A stretch of 41,638 nt of DNA from Pseudomonadota bacterium (GTDB taxonomy: Bacteria > Pseudomonadota > Alphaproteobacteria > Caulobacterales > Caulobacteraceae): contig JAHWJX010000016.1 in NCBI GenBank assembly GCA_019348195.1, forward strand, positions 1 to 41,638, in the 5' to 3' direction. Below, piece after piece: positions 8,224-17,615 of this stretch. How positions within the stretch are numbered: position 1 is the first letter of the stretch; the number at the start of each line of letters is the position of its first letter. The notes below the pieces were generated by a model that worked only from the letters and a program-made list of their open reading frames with translations, had not been told where the DNA came from and ran no database searches. The position numbers were made by a program, and so were the translations under genes.

Positions 8224-8820
8224 ATGGCCGCCTCCGCCGGCCCGGAGATCGAGCGCCTCATCGCGTTGCTGGCCAAGCTCCCGGGCCTGGGTCCCCGCTC
8301 GGCCCGCCGCGCGGCGCTCACCCTGCTCAAGCGCCGCGAACAACTGCTGACGCCGCTGGCCGCCGCCCTGGCCGAGGCGGCGGCGGCGGTGCGCGCCTGC
8401 TCCGAATGCGGCTCCTGGGACACGGTCGACCCCTGCAGCGTCTGCCGCGACCCGGAGCGGGACCGCACCCAGCTGGCCGTGGTCGACGAGGTGGGCGCCT
8501 TGTGGGCGCTGGAGCGCGGCGGCGCCTTTCGCGGCCGCTACCACGTCCTGGGCGGGCTGCTCTCCGCGCTGGACGGGATCGGCCCCGAGTCGCTGCGCAT
8601 CGGCCCGCTGGTGAACCGGGCGGCCTCCGGCGAGGTTCGCGAGGTGATCCTGGCCCTGCCCGCCACCGTCGACGGCCAGACCACGGCCCATTACGTCTCA
8701 GATCGCCTGGCCCCCACCGGCGTGCCCGTCACCTCCCTCGCCCGAGGCGTCCCCGTGGGCGGCGACCTCGACTGGCTCGACGACGGCACCATCGCCACCG
8801 CCCTGCGCGCGCGGCGGTAG
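8224..8820 (+). CDS. recR: Recombination mediator protein RecR
   Basis: 198 residues, normal length. RecR works with RecO (and RecF) to load RecA on gapped DNA. In order: helix-hairpin-helix segment [17 protein letters not shown] (about 17-33), a C4 zinc finger with CSECG and CSVCRD (about 59-76), and the Toprim domain with [13 protein letters not shown], followed by the conserved [19 protein letters not shown] segment. The start codon ATG lies 7 bases after the ybaB stop. Last gene of the dnaX operon; a strong hairpin follows. Confidence 0.95.
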   Translation: MAASAGPEIERLIALLAKLPGLGPRSARRAALTLLKRREQLLTPLAAALAEAAAAVRACSECGSWDTVDPCSVCRDPERDRTQLAVVDEVGALWALERGGAFRGRYHVLGGLLSALDGIGPESLRIGPLVNRAASGEVREVILALPATVDGQTTAHYVSDRLAPTGVPVTSLARGVPVGGDLDWLDDGTIATALRARR

Positions 8821-8844
8821 CCTCACGCGCCCACCTGCCGCTCT

Positions 8845-8868
8845 CCCCGGCGAAAGCCGGGGTCCAGG
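8845..8868 (+). repeat. GAAA-loop hairpin element (REP-like) after recR
   Basis: CCCCGGC (8845-8851) pairs with GCCGGGG (8856-8862) around a GAAA tetraloop, then TCCAGG. Such CGAAAG-looped hairpins followed by TCCAGG or ACCCAGG recur between genes in Caulobacterales and Sphingomonadales. A related copy lies at 5931-5966. It probably stabilises or ends the recR transcript, although no T-run follows. Confidence 0.55.
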
Positions 8869-8928
8869 TTGGGCGGGATCAGGTGTCCGGAAGCGGCGCG
8901 AGCGGCGAATGGGGCCCCGGCGTCCACT

Positions 8929-8953
8929 GGGGTGAGCGGACTTCACTCACCCC
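8929..8953. terminator. Candidate bidirectional hairpin between recR and the small membrane gene
   Basis: GGGGTGAG (8929-8936) is complementary to CTCACCCC (8946-8953) across a 9-base loop, giving an uninterrupted 8-bp stem. It lies between convergent genes and overlaps the stop codon of the 48-residue ORF. There is no T-run, so intrinsic termination is not certain. Confidence 0.4.
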
Positions 8954-9093
8954 CGCGAGCGACGGCTCAGCAAGGGCAGGCCGAACACCAGCGGCAGGCC
9001 GAGGAACCAGATCCGGCCGTCGCTGAACCACCAGAGCGCCGCGGTCAGCAGCAGCGAGGCGACGATCACGAGGAGCAGGGTGCGGCCGGACAT
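8947..9093 (-). CDS. Small two-segment membrane protein, 48 residues
   Basis: The reverse strand from an ATG at 9093 encodes 48 residues ending in TGA. Residues 1-4 are polar (MSGR), followed by a hydrophobic helix (about 5-22, ending LWW). A short polar turn (FSDGR) leads to a second hydrophobic helix (about 28-42, IWFLGLPLVFGLPLL) and a positively charged end (SRRSRG). This helix-turn-helix pattern with basic ends is the signature of a real small inner-membrane protein rather than chance. Function unknown. It diverges from rmuC (74-bp gap) and converges on recR. Confidence 0.6.
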   Translation of the reverse strand: MSGRTLLLVIVASLLLTAALWWFSDGRIWFLGLPLVFGLPLLSRRSRG

Positions 9094-9167
9094 GGCGGCT
9101 CAACGCGCGCATGCTCGCCTCGGTTCGCCGCTTCCGCCTCGGGGAGAGTCACGCTAACGAACGGAGC

Positions 9168-10727
9168 ATGAACACGCTCCTGCTTCTGTTGACGGCGGTG
9201 GCCGCGCTCGCCGCATGCGCGGCGGCCGTCTGCGCCTGGCTCGCGCTCCGCCAGGCGGGGCGTCCGGCCGAGGCGCCGCGCGACCTGACAAACAAGCTCC
9301 TGCTGATCGAAGCCGCCGTGCAAGGACATCCTGCCCACGTCCGCGACGAGTTCCGATCGCTGCGGGACGGGTCGGAGACGCGCTCCGCCGCCTTGCGCGA
9401 GGAGCTCCGGAACATGGTGGCCTCCTTCCAACAGGCGCTGGAAGGCCGCTTCGGCGCACTGGGCGAGGCGCAGGCGGGCTCCGCCGTCCAGCTGCGCAAG
9501 GAGCTCACGGACGGGCAGGTCGCGGCGACGGAGGCGGTGGCCCGCTCCACCAAGGCGTTCGGCGATTTCCAGCGCGAGCGACTGGACCGCATGGAGCTGG
9601 CGCAAAAAGCGGGGCTGGAGGCGGTGGCCGGCCAGCTCAAGGACATGCGCGAGGCCGCGGGCGCGGACGGGGCCAAGCTGCGCCAGAACCTGGCCGAGCA
9701 GCTGGAGCAGGTGCGCAAGGAAAGCGAGACCCGGCAGGACAAGATGCGCGAGACCCTGACGCTGCAGCTCGACCAGCTCCGCAAGGAGAACGAGGCCAAG
9801 CTGGAGCAGATGCGGCTCACCGTCGACGAAAAGCTGCAGGGCACGCTGGAGCAGCGGCTGGGCGAGAGCTTCAAACTGGTCAGCGACCGGCTGGACCTGG
9901 TGCACAAGGGGCTGGGCGAGATGACGGAGGTCAGCAAGGGGGTGGGCGACCTCAAGCGCGTCCTCACCGACGTGCGCCAGCGCGGAGCCTGGGGCGAGGT
10001 GCAGCTGAGCGGCCTGTTGGAGGACATGCTCACGCCCGAACAATACGAACGCCAGGCCAAGGTGCGGAAGGGTTCGGGCGAGCGGGTGGACTTCGCGGTC
10101 CGGCTGCCCGGCTCGGACGACGAACAGGTTCTGCTGCCTATCGACTGCAAGTTCCCGCAGGAGGACTACGACCGGCTGCTGCACGCCCACAACGCCGGCG
10201 ACCCGGTCGCGGTGGAGGCGGCCGCCAAGGCGCTGGAGGGCGCCGTGCGCCGTCAGGCCAAGAGCATCGAGGAGAAGTATGTCGAGCCGCCGGCCACGAC
10301 CAACTTCGCCATCATGTACCTGCCCACGGAGGGCCTGTTCGCCGAGGTCGTCCGCCGACCGGGCCTGGCCGCGGAGCTGCAGCAGAAGTACCGCGTGACC
10401 GTGACGGGCCCGACCACCCTGGCGGCGGTTCTGAACAGCCTGCGGATGGGCTTCACCACCCTGTCCATCCAGAAGCGCTCCAGCGAGGTCTGGACCACCC
10501 TGGGCGTGGTGAAGTCGGAGTTCGAGAAATACGCCGGGCTCTGGGACAAGGTGGCCGACCAGCTCCGGACGACCAGCAACACGGTGGAGAACGTGCGCAA
10601 GAAGACCGGGACCCTGCACAGCAAGCTGCGCAATGTGCAGAGCGCGGAGCTGCCCGTCTCTGCGGTGGAGCCCGGGCCCAAGCTCCTGTCCCTGGCCGGT
10701 CTGCCCGACGAGGACGAGGCGGCTTGA
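9168..10727 (+). CDS. rmuC: DNA recombination protein RmuC
   Basis: 519 residues. RmuC proteins are membrane-anchored, coiled-coil proteins with a nuclease-like core, thought to limit DNA inversions. The N-terminal segment (about 2-24, [25 protein letters not shown]) is a membrane anchor. A long coiled coil with many Glu, Lys, Gln and Leu residues follows (about 35-270). The conserved RmuC domain follows with [17 protein letters not shown] (about 282) and [15 protein letters not shown] (about 323). The ATG at 9168 immediately precedes the anchor and has GGAG seven bases upstream; the frame extends to 9111, but that adds nothing family-like. The def gene follows 31 bp later. Confidence 0.92.
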   Translation: MNTLLLLLTAVAALAACAAAVCAWLALRQAGRPAEAPRDLTNKLLLIEAAVQGHPAHVRDEFRSLRDGSETRSAALREELRNMVASFQQALEGRFGALGEAQAGSAVQLRKELTDGQVAATEAVARSTKAFGDFQRERLDRMELAQKAGLEAVAGQLKDMREAAGADGAKLRQNLAEQLEQVRKESETRQDKMRETLTLQLDQLRKENEAKLEQMRLTVDEKLQGTLEQRLGESFKLVSDRLDLVHKGLGEMTEVSKGVGDLKRVLTDVRQRGAWGEVQLSGLLEDMLTPEQYERQAKVRKGSGERVDFAVRLPGSDDEQVLLPIDCKFPQEDYDRLLHAHNAGDPVAVEAAAKALEGAVRRQAKSIEEKYVEPPATTNFAIMYLPTEGLFAEVVRRPGLAAELQQKYRVTVTGPTTLAAVLNSLRMGFTTLSIQKRSSEVWTTLGVVKSEFEKYAGLWDKVADQLRTTSNTVENVRKKTGTLHSKLRNVQSAELPVSAVEPGPKLLSLAGLPDEDEAA

Positions 10728-10758
10728 TCGCCGCGTCGCCTCCGCCTACCTCGCGCCC

Positions 10759-11280
10759 ATGGTCCTCCGTCGCATCCTCACCGTCGCCGATCCCAAGGAT
10801 CTGGCCGTCCTGAAACAGGTCTCGGCGCCGGTGGCCGAGATCACCGACGAACTGCGCGCGCTGGCGGACGACATGCTGGAGACCATGTACGCGGCCCCGG
10901 GCATCGGTTTGGCCGCGGCGCAGATCGGCGAGCTCCGGCGGATGTTCGTCATGGACCTGTCCGACAAGGACGCCCCGCCCGAGCCCCGCGTCTTCATCAA
11001 TCCGGAGGTCGTCTGGGCCTCCGACGAGCTGTCCACCTATGAGGAGGGCTGCCTGTCCATCCCGGACATCTACGACGGCGTCGAGCGCCCGGCGCGCGTG
11101 CGCGTCCGCTTCCTCGATCGCAACGGCGACAGCGTGGAGGAGGAGGCCGAGGGTCTCTACGCCACCTGCTTCCAGCACGAGCTGGATCACTGCAACGGCG
11201 TGCTCTTCCTCGACCACCTGTCCCGGCTGAAACGCGAGCGCGCCATCAGCAAGGTGAAAAAGGCGAAGCTGGCCGCCTGA
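10759..11280 (+). CDS. def: Peptide deformylase
   Basis: 173 residues, normal. It removes the formyl group from the N-terminal Met of new proteins, using Fe2+/Zn2+. All three family motifs are present: GIGLAAAQ (about 49-56), EGCLSIP with the metal Cys (about 95-101) and QHELDH with two metal His and the catalytic Glu (about 141-146). The ATG at 10759 gives the typical N-terminus [11 protein letters not shown]; the frame extends back into rmuC but without family similarity. First gene of def-fmt-truA, so deformylation and formylation are encoded together. Confidence 0.95.
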   Translation: MVLRRILTVADPKDLAVLKQVSAPVAEITDELRALADDMLETMYAAPGIGLAAAQIGELRRMFVMDLSDKDAPPEPRVFINPEVVWASDELSTYEEGCLSIPDIYDGVERPARVRVRFLDRNGDSVEEEAEGLYATCFQHELDHCNGVLFLDHLSRLKRERAISKVKKAKLAA

Positions 11281-11345
11281 CCGGCCACTTGACCGGGCCG
11301 TCAGGCCCCTCTGGCTCCATGGTTCCAGCCCCGCTAGGAAGGCCC

Positions 11346-12284
11346 ATGCGCATCGCCTTCATGGGCACGCCCGTTTTCGCCGAACAGGCGCTGGAGGAGC
11401 TGGTCGCCGCCGGCCACGAGATCGCGGCCGTCTATACCCAGCCTCCGCGCGCCCGCGGCCGCGGCCAGGCGCTCCGCCCTTCGGCGGTGGGGGCCGCGGC
11501 CGAGCGGCTGGGCCTGCCGGTGCGCACGCCCGCGTCCATGCGCGACCCGGCCGAGATCGACGCCTTTCGCGGGCTGGAGCTGGACGCGGCCGCCGTAGTC
11601 GCCTTTGGCCAGATCCTGCCTCGCGAGGTGCTGGAGGCTCCGCGCCTGGGCTGTTTCAACCTCCACGCCAGCCTGCTTCCCCGCTGGCGCGGCGCCGCCC
11701 CGATCCAGCGCGCCATCATGGCGGGCGACACCGCCACGGGCGTGCAGGTCATGCGCATGACCGAGGGCCTGGACGAGGGGGCCGTGCTCCTGTCCGAAAC
11801 AGTCCCGATCACCTTTGACGAGACCTCCGGCACGCTGCACGACAAGCTGGCCCTGGCGGGCGCGCCCCTGCTGGCGCGCGCCCTGGACCTCTTGGCCCGG
11901 GGCGAGGCCGTCGAGACGCCGCAGGCGGAGGAGGGCGCCACCTACGCCCGGAAGATCAAGCCGGAGGAGGCCCGCATCGACTGGAGCCGACCCGGACCAA
12001 CCATCGATCGGCAGGTCCGCGGCCTGTCTCCTTTTCCCGGAACCTGGTTTGAAGCCCCGTCCGACCGGGGCCCCGTCCGCATCAAGGCGCTGCGCTCGAT
12101 CGTCAGCCCCGCGGCCGGGGTTCCCGGCGAAGTGCTCGACCCCGGCGCGGAAGGCGGCGTGCTGATCGCCTGCGGCGAAGGCGCCGTCCGCCTGACGGAG
12201 CTCCAGCGGGAAGGGCGCGGGGCCCAGGACGCGACCGCCTTTTTGCGTGGCTTTCCCCTGCCGGTCGGGACCGTGCTGGCCTGA
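11346..12284 (+). CDS. fmt: Methionyl-tRNA formyltransferase
   Basis: 312 residues, normal. It formylates initiator Met-tRNA using 10-formyltetrahydrofolate. The N-terminal Rossmann domain begins [15 protein letters not shown]. The formyl-binding signature appears as [19 protein letters not shown] (about 106-124), with catalytic Asn and His. The C-terminal OB-fold domain (about 205-312) includes [10 protein letters not shown]. The ATG at 11346 is preceded by GGAAGG (11338-11343). Its stop is followed one base later by the GTG start of truA, indicating translational coupling. Confidence 0.95.
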   Translation: MRIAFMGTPVFAEQALEELVAAGHEIAAVYTQPPRARGRGQALRPSAVGAAAERLGLPVRTPASMRDPAEIDAFRGLELDAAAVVAFGQILPREVLEAPRLGCFNLHASLLPRWRGAAPIQRAIMAGDTATGVQVMRMTEGLDEGAVLLSETVPITFDETSGTLHDKLALAGAPLLARALDLLARGEAVETPQAEEGATYARKIKPEEARIDWSRPGPTIDRQVRGLSPFPGTWFEAPSDRGPVRIKALRSIVSPAAGVPGEVLDPGAEGGVLIACGEGAVRLTELQREGRGAQDATAFLRGFPLPVGTVLA

Positions 12285-12285
12285 G

Positions 12286-13023
12286 GTGCCGCGCTACAAG
12301 CTGACCCTCGAATACGACGGCGGCCCCTTCGTGGGCTGGCAGGCGCAGGCTAACGGCCCCTCCGTCCAGGCCGCGCTCCAGGCTGCGGTGCACGCCTTTT
12401 CGGGCGAGGCGGTGACCGTCACCGGGGCCGGACGAACCGACACCGGCGTCCACGCCCACGGCCAGGTCGCCCACCTGGATCTGTCTCGCGACTGGCCGCC
12501 GCGCACGGTGCGCGAGGCGGTCAACGCCCACCTCTGGCCCCAGCCGGTCGCCGTGCTGGAGGCGGAGCCGGCCGCGGAGGACTTCCATGCCCGCTTCTCG
12601 GCCACGGGACGCCGCTATCTGTTCCGCATTCTGGACCGCCGCGCCCCGCCCGCCCTGCTGCGCGGCCGCGTCTGGCACGTCCGCAAGCCCCTGGACGCCG
12701 CGCTCATGGCCGAGGCCGCCGCCACCCTCATCGGCCGGCACGACTTCACCACCTTTCGCGACGCGCACTGCCAGGCGGAGAGCCCCGTCCGCACCCTGGA
12801 CCAGCTCGAGGTCCGGCGCGAAGGCGAGGAGATCCACCTCCGTTTCGCGGCCCGCTCCTTTCTCCATCGCCAGGTCCGCTCCATCACCGGCAGCCTGGCC
12901 GAGGTAGGGGCCGGACGCTGGCCCCCTGATGATGTCCGGCAAGCGCTAGACGCGCGGGACCGCGCCGCCTGCGGCCCGGTGGCCCCGCCCGAGGGGCTCT
13001 ACCTCACCGCCGTCACCTACTGA
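12286..13023 (+). CDS. truA: tRNA pseudouridine(38-40) synthase
   Basis: 245 residues. TruA converts uridines 38-40 in the tRNA anticodon stem-loop to pseudouridine. The N-terminus [18 protein letters not shown] and the catalytic segment [11 protein letters not shown] (Asp near residue 51) are characteristic, as is the C-terminal [17 protein letters not shown] at 12286, one base after the fmt stop, is the sensible start; an in-frame GTG at 12247 would lie inside fmt and add a tail absent from the family. Its 3' end overlaps the convergent dapE by 7 bases. Confidence 0.94.
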   Translation: MPRYKLTLEYDGGPFVGWQAQANGPSVQAALQAAVHAFSGEAVTVTGAGRTDTGVHAHGQVAHLDLSRDWPPRTVREAVNAHLWPQPVAVLEAEPAAEDFHARFSATGRRYLFRILDRRAPPALLRGRVWHVRKPLDAALMAEAAATLIGRHDFTTFRDAHCQAESPVRTLDQLEVRREGEEIHLRFAARSFLHRQVRSITGSLAEVGAGRWPPDDVRQALDARDRAACGPVAPPEGLYLTAVTY

Positions 13024-14167
13024 GCGGCCGCGAAGAACCGCTCGATCACCCGTTCATAGACCCTCTGCAGCGCACGCAGGTCGGCCACCGCGACCCGCTC
13101 GTCGGTCTGGTGGATGGTGGCGCCGACCAGCCCGATCTCGACCACGGGCGCCATGACCCGGAGGAAGCGCGCGTCCGAGGTTCCGCCGCCGGTGGAGGGC
13201 GCCGGCGTGCGGCCCAGCACCTCCTGCACGGCGGCGCTCACCTGCTCGGTGAAGGGTCCCGGCTCGGTCATGAAGGCGTTCCCCGAGCAGACGGAGCGCA
13301 CCTCGAGGCTCACGCCGTCGCGCCCGGTCCGGGCGCAGGCCTCCTCCAGCCAGGCGGCCAGGGTATCGCCGGTGTGCGCGGGGTTGAAGCGGATGTTGAG
13401 GCGCGCGGTCGCCTCCGCCGGGATCACATTGCCGGCCGGATTGCCCACGTCCACGCTGGTGACCTCGAGGTTCGAACGCGGAAAGGGTGGGTGGCCCTCG
13501 TCCAGGCGCCGCGCCTGCAAAGCCGCCAAGAGCTCGATCAGCACCGGCACGGGATTGGCCGCCCGCTCGGGATAGGCCACGTGTCCCTGCACGCCGCGCG
13601 CGGTGATCCAGGCGTTCAGCGACCCCCGCCGACCCACCTTGACCGTATCGCCCAGCAGCAGGACGGAGCTGGGCTCGCCCACCACGCAGGCGTCGATCCG
13701 CTCGCCCTCGGCCCGCAGCTGTTCGACCACCCGCTTGGTGCCGTTGTCGGCCGGGCCTTCCTCGTCGCCGGTGATCAGCAGGGACAGGGAGCCGGAAACC
13801 TCGCCCGGGCCAGCACGGCGGCCACCGCCGCAGTCCAGGCGGCGATCCCGCCCTTCATGTCCGCCGCGCCCCGGCCATAGAGCAGGCCGTCCGCCACCTC
13901 GGCCCCGAACGGCGGATGGGTCCAGGCGGCCTCCTCGCCCGGAGGCACCACGTCCGTGTGCCCGGCGAAGCACAGGTTCGGCCCCGCGCTCCCACGCCGG
14001 GCGTAGAGGTTGTCCACCTCGGCGAAGGGCAGCCGGCGGCAGTGAAAGCCCAGGGGCTCCAGCGCGGCCTGCATCACGCCCAGCGCGCCGGCGTCGATCG
14101 GCGTCACCGAGGGCCGCCGGACCAGGGCCCGGGCGAACTCCACGACATCGAGGCTGGCGAGCGTCAT
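13017..14167 (-). pseudogene. dapE: Succinyl-diaminopimelate desuccinylase, interrupted by one single-base frameshift
   Basis: DapE cleaves N-succinyl-LL-diaminopimelate in lysine and peptidoglycan precursor synthesis. From the ATG at 14167 ([15 protein letters not shown]...) the N-terminal part contains [12 protein letters not shown] and [11 protein letters not shown] with zinc ligands. It then runs into the wrong frame near 13805 and stops at 13775. The family sequence continues in the next frame ([22 protein letters not shown], with catalytic Glu and zinc Glu) to the stop at 13017 (IHQTDERVAVADL). Adding one base to the CCC run at 13804-13806 (reverse strand GGG to GGGG) would restore one ORF of about 383 residues. 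The rest is well preserved, so either a sequencing/assembly error or a very recent lesion is likely. It converges with truA. Confidence 0.85.
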
Positions 14168-14210
14168 GGGCGCGGGTTTAGGCTCCGCGTCCCTGGCCGG
14201 AAAGGACCCC

Positions 14211-14702
14211 ATGCCCAAGATCGATCCCCAGTCCGCCCCGACCCGCCATGGCGCGGCCTATCCGGCGCCCTTCGATGCGCCCTGCCGCGCGCGCCGTCGC
14301 TGGAAGCTGGGCGACGCCGCCGGCCTGACCCAGTTCGGGGTCAACCGGCTGGAGCTCGACCCGGGGGCCTGGTCCAGCCAGCGCCACTGGCATTCGGTGG
14401 AGGACGAGTTCGTCCTGGTCCTGGAAGGCGAGGTGGTCCTGATCGAGGAGGCGGGCGAGACGGTGCTCCGGGCGGGCGAGGGCGCGGGCTTTCCCGCAGG
14501 CGCCCCGAACGGCCATCACCTGGTGAACCGGTCAAACAGACTGGCGGTCATCCTTGAGGTCGGGACCCGCAGCCCCGACAGGGACGGCGTGACCTACCCC
14601 GACATCGATCTCGTCCTACCGGAAGGGAGCCCTCGGTATCACCACCGCGACGGCCGGCCCTACGGGGGCGAGGCCGGTTCGGCTCCGGCCCGGGTCGTCT
14701 GA
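14211..14702 (+). CDS. Cupin-domain protein
   Basis: 163 residues forming a single small beta-barrel. Cupin motif 1 appears as [20 protein letters not shown] (about 55-74), with metal-ligand His, His and Glu. Motif 2 appears as [13 protein letters not shown] (about 98-110). Metal binding is therefore likely, but substrate cannot be told; homologues are usually annotated as cupins of unknown function or transcription-independent sugar/auxiliary enzymes. The ATG at 14211 follows AAAGGA at a good distance. It is divergent from dapE with a 43-bp gap. Confidence 0.85.
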   Translation: MPKIDPQSAPTRHGAAYPAPFDAPCRARRRWKLGDAAGLTQFGVNRLELDPGAWSSQRHWHSVEDEFVLVLEGEVVLIEEAGETVLRAGEGAGFPAGAPNGHHLVNRSNRLAVILEVGTRSPDRDGVTYPDIDLVLPEGSPRYHHRDGRPYGGEAGSAPARVV

Positions 14703-14856
14703 CGCCCGCGCACCTTCCAGTTCATCCAGCAAGCTCGGTTCCGGGATTTAGGCCGCGATTTCACGCCGTTGGGCGCCGTGGCGGCGCGAGCGGCGGAACA
14801 GCGGAGGGGGGAACTCGTTAAGGGGCCGCAACAACCAAACCAACCAAGGGGACACG

Positions 14857-16206
14857 ATGTACACAGAACCCGCCATCTCCATGCGGAGCGTGGAGAATTG
14901 GCTTGTCGAATGGGGGCCGCGCATTCTGGGTGCGCTGGCCATCCTGGTCGTGGCCTATCTGGTCGGCAAGGGCGTCAAGTGGGCGCTCGCCAAGGGCATC
15001 GACAAGATCCCCGGCGCGCAGCACGCCAACCACGGCGTCCAGAACAAGGGCGAGACCATCGGCGCCCGCCTGGGCGACGTCGGCTATTGGCTGGTTCTCC
15101 TGATCGGCATCGTGCTGGCCCTGAACACGCTCGGGCTGTCGGCCGTGAGCCAACCCTTGAACGATCTGCTGACCCAGTTCTTCAACTTCGTGCCCCGTCT
15201 GGTCGGCGCGGTCCTGATCTTCTTCGTGGGCTTCCTCCTGGCCACCATCGCCAAGCGGCTGGTGGTTGCGGCGGCGGGCGCGGCTAACCTGGACGCCCTG
15301 CTCCAGCGCGCGGGCCTGAACCGCGTCACCGGCGCCAGCGGCATCGCCAACGCCTTGGGCACGCTGGTGTTCGTGCTCATCATCATCCCCGTGGCCATCT
15401 CCGCGCTGCAGGTGCTGGGCATCGAGGCCATCTCCGGGCCGGCCGTGGCCGTGCTGAACGAGATCCTGACCGCCATCCCGAACGTGCTGGCGGCCGCCAT
15501 CGTCCTGGCCATCGCCTTTGTGATCGCCCGCTGGGTGGCCAGCCTGATCGAGCAGCTGCTGCCCTCGCTCGGCTTCGACAACTTCACGCGGGCCCTGACC
15601 AACATCGGCGGAGACACCCCCTCCAGCGCGTCCACGGCCGCCCCCGGCTACGCGCCGACTTCCGGTTCCTCGTCGCCCTCGGGCGGCGGGGTCACCGCGT
15701 CCAAGGTCGTGGCTCAGGTGGCCTTCGCGGCGATCATGATCTTCGGGGCCGTGGAGGCGGCGCGTTTGCTGCAGTTCGCCGCGATCTCCGAGATCCTGAG
15801 CGAGATCCTGGCTCTGGGCGGTCAGGTCCTGTTCGGCGGCGTGATCATCGCGGCCGGCGTGATCATCGCGAACATCCTGTCCAAGGCCATCGACCGGTCC
15901 ACCAACGGAGCCGACGGCTTCGCCTCGGTGATCGTGAAGTGGGCCACCATCGCGCTGTCGGTCGCCATCGGCCTGCGTTTTATGGGCCTGGCCAACGACA
16001 TCATCACCCTGGCGTTCGGCCTGATCCTGGGCTCGGCGGCGGTGGCGGCGGCTCTGGCCTTCGGCATCGGCGGTCGCGAACAGGCCGGCCGCTGGCTCCA
16101 GCAATGGTCGCAGCAGGCCCAGCAGAAGCAGGCGCAGAAGCAGGCCCAGGCCCCCGCTTCGCCCAGCTACAGCCCGCCCAGCTACACCCCGCCCCCGGCG
16201 GAGTGA
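14857..16206 (+). CDS. Mechanosensitive ion channel-like membrane protein with conserved TM-helix repeats (CmpX-like)
   Basis: 449 residues in the inner membrane. It carries several copies of the Gly-rich conserved TM-helix repeat, a helix followed by a variable-charge amphipathic segment. Examples: WLVEWGPRILGALAILVVAYLV start at about 15, FFNFVPRLVGAVLIFFVGFLL at about 108, and ILTAIPNVLAAAIVLAIAFVI near 206. A Ser/Gly/Pro-rich linker (about 250-275) separates a second membrane half (about 280-410). The C-terminal tail is rich in Gln, Pro, Ser and Tyr. It lacks a clear MscS beta-domain and resembles CmpX-type proteins linked to osmotic or envelope stress. AAGGGGA precedes the ATG, and an intrinsic terminator follows. 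Confidence 0.82.
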   Translation: MYTEPAISMRSVENWLVEWGPRILGALAILVVAYLVGKGVKWALAKGIDKIPGAQHANHGVQNKGETIGARLGDVGYWLVLLIGIVLALNTLGLSAVSQPLNDLLTQFFNFVPRLVGAVLIFFVGFLLATIAKRLVVAAAGAANLDALLQRAGLNRVTGASGIANALGTLVFVLIIIPVAISALQVLGIEAISGPAVAVLNEILTAIPNVLAAAIVLAIAFVIARWVASLIEQLLPSLGFDNFTRALTNIGGDTPSSASTAAPGYAPTSGSSSPSGGGVTASKVVAQVAFAAIMIFGAVEAARLLQFAAISEILSEILALGGQVLFGGVIIAAGVIIANILSKAIDRSTNGADGFASVIVKWATIALSVAIGLRFMGLANDIITLAFGLILGSAAVAAALAFGIGGREQAGRWLQQWSQQAQQKQAQKQAQAPASPSYSPPSYTPPPAE

Positions 16207-16225
16207 TCGGGCTCTGAACCAGCGG

Positions 16226-16258
16226 AAAGGGCGGCTCTTCGGGGCCGCCCTTTTCTTT
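16226..16258 (+). terminator. Intrinsic terminator
   Basis: AAAGGGCGGC (16226-16235) pairs fully with GCCGCCCTTT (16244-16253) across an 8-base loop, followed by a T-rich run (TTTTCTTTT). It lies 20 bases past the stop codon of the channel-like gene. Confidence 0.88.
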
Positions 16259-16395
16259 TGGCCGGAGGCCGGCGGCCGGCCGAGCAAGGGCCTCTCCCGA
16301 CGGCGCGCTCGGGCGCAAGCGGGCCTTCGCGACCCGCAACGCTTGCGAACCGGCCCGGGCCTTCCGAGATCACGCCCCCTCGACGGAGCAGACTC

Positions 16396-17379
16396 ATGGC
16401 GGCCGATCCCCGCGACCAAGACTGGGCCCTGCCCGAACGCGTACGGCCGCGGCCGGGCGACTTCGGCTTCGACCTCGACCAGGCGCTGTCGTCGGTGGTG
16501 TCCCTGACCGCCCAGATCCCGGAGGACGCCTTCACCGCCGGCATGCTGGGGACGGAGCGGATGGGCAATGGCGTGCTGATCCGCGAGGACGGAATCGTGC
16601 TGACCATCGGCTATCTGGTCACCGAGGCGGAGGAGGTGACCCTGGGCACCGCTGAGGGCCGGTCGGTGGCCGGCCATGTGCTGGGCTATGACCAGGCCAC
16701 CGGCTTCGGCCTGCTGCAAGCGCTGGAGCCCCTAGACATCCCGGCCGTGCGCGTGGGCAGCTCCAAGGGCCTGCGCGCCGGCGAGGACGTGGTCATGGCC
16801 GCCGGCGGGGGCCGCGGCCGCGCCATGCGGTCCCGGCTGCAGTTGCGGCAGGAGTTCGCCGGCTATTGGGAGTATCTGCTGGACGAGGCCCTGTTCACCG
16901 CCCCGGCCCACCCGCTCTGGAGCGGGGCGGCCCTGCTGGGCCCCACGGGCGACCTGGTGGGGATAGGCTCGCTGTCTCTGGAGCAGGCCGGCGAGGACGG
17001 CCAGGCCGTGCCCCTGAACATGAGCGTGCCCGCCGAGTTGCTGCCGCCCATCTTCGAGGACCTGCTGCGCGGCCGGCCCACCGGCCCGCCCCGGCCCTGG
17101 CTGGGCATCCTGGCCCAGGAGATCGGAACGGCGGTGGTGGCCGTGGGCACGGCCCCCGGCGGCCCCAGCAGCCGCGCCGAGATCCGCCAGGGCGACATCA
17201 TCCTGGCCATCAACGACGAACCCGTCTCCGACCTCCCCGGCTTCTACCGCAGGCTCTGGGCGCTGGGTACGCCGGGCGTGGACGTGCCGCTGACGCTCCA
17301 GCGCGGCTCGGACGTGTTCGACGTGGAGGTCCGCTCGGCGGACCGGGCGCAGCTGTTGCGGAAGCGGCGGTATCATTGA
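16396..17379 (+). CDS. S1C (HtrA/DegP-like) trypsin-fold protein with PDZ domain, probably catalytically dead
   Basis: 327 residues. The trypsin-like fold occupies about 25-215 and a PDZ domain about 233-315 (RPWLGI...RAEIRQGDIILAINDEPV). No signal peptide is seen, so it may be cytoplasmic. Aligned by hand to DegP, the catalytic His (TNNHV) is Tyr73 in LTIGYLVT, the Asp (DPRSDIAL) is Gly103 in DQATGFGLL, and Ser (GNSGGAL) is retained as Ser176 in LWSGAAL, but without the oxyanion Gly-Asn-Ser-Gly-Gly motif. It is therefore likely a pseudoprotease that binds peptide termini through its PDZ domain. The ATG at 16396 lies just after a purine-rich CGACGGAGCAG. Confidence 0.8.
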   Translation: MAADPRDQDWALPERVRPRPGDFGFDLDQALSSVVSLTAQIPEDAFTAGMLGTERMGNGVLIREDGIVLTIGYLVTEAEEVTLGTAEGRSVAGHVLGYDQATGFGLLQALEPLDIPAVRVGSSKGLRAGEDVVMAAGGGRGRAMRSRLQLRQEFAGYWEYLLDEALFTAPAHPLWSGAALLGPTGDLVGIGSLSLEQAGEDGQAVPLNMSVPAELLPPIFEDLLRGRPTGPPRPWLGILAQEIGTAVVAVGTAPGGPSSRAEIRQGDIILAINDEPVSDLPGFYRRLWALGTPGVDVPLTLQRGSDVFDVEVRSADRAQLLRKRRYH

Positions 17380-17615
17380 GCTGATCGTACGGTCGGTGAT
17401 AGGCGCCTCTCCCGCTTGGCGGGCTCACCCCGGAACGGTGCGTCGGAACCCCGCGGCGACCGGTATCGAATGGAGCTATCGGCCTTGGGCGAGGAAAGAA
17501 CCGTGCCACTCGTGCGGTCCACGCCCCTTGGCCGAGGATCGTCTCCTGGCGACGGATAGCAGTTCGGGAGGGTGAGTCAGCAGGGTATGTCGAGCGCTAG
17601 CCGGTGTTCGCGTCC

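Noticed and set aside
9066-10619. 517-residue open frame on the reverse strand inside rmuC
   Set aside because: Its composition (Leu/Gln/His/Arg-rich, no domain pattern) is that of an antisense frame in high-GC DNA; rmuC on the other strand has clear family motifs.
14818-16719. 633-residue reverse frame opposite the channel-like gene
   Set aside because: Asp/Gly/Gln/His-rich low-quality translation, no motif, and it crosses a strong intrinsic terminator and two gene boundaries of the plus strand.
17380-17615. Possible tRNA or small RNA in the gap after the pseudoprotease
   Set aside because: A short CCCGC-TTG-GCGGG hairpin (17411-17423) exists, but no cloverleaf, TTCGA-type loop or conserved RNA could be recognised.
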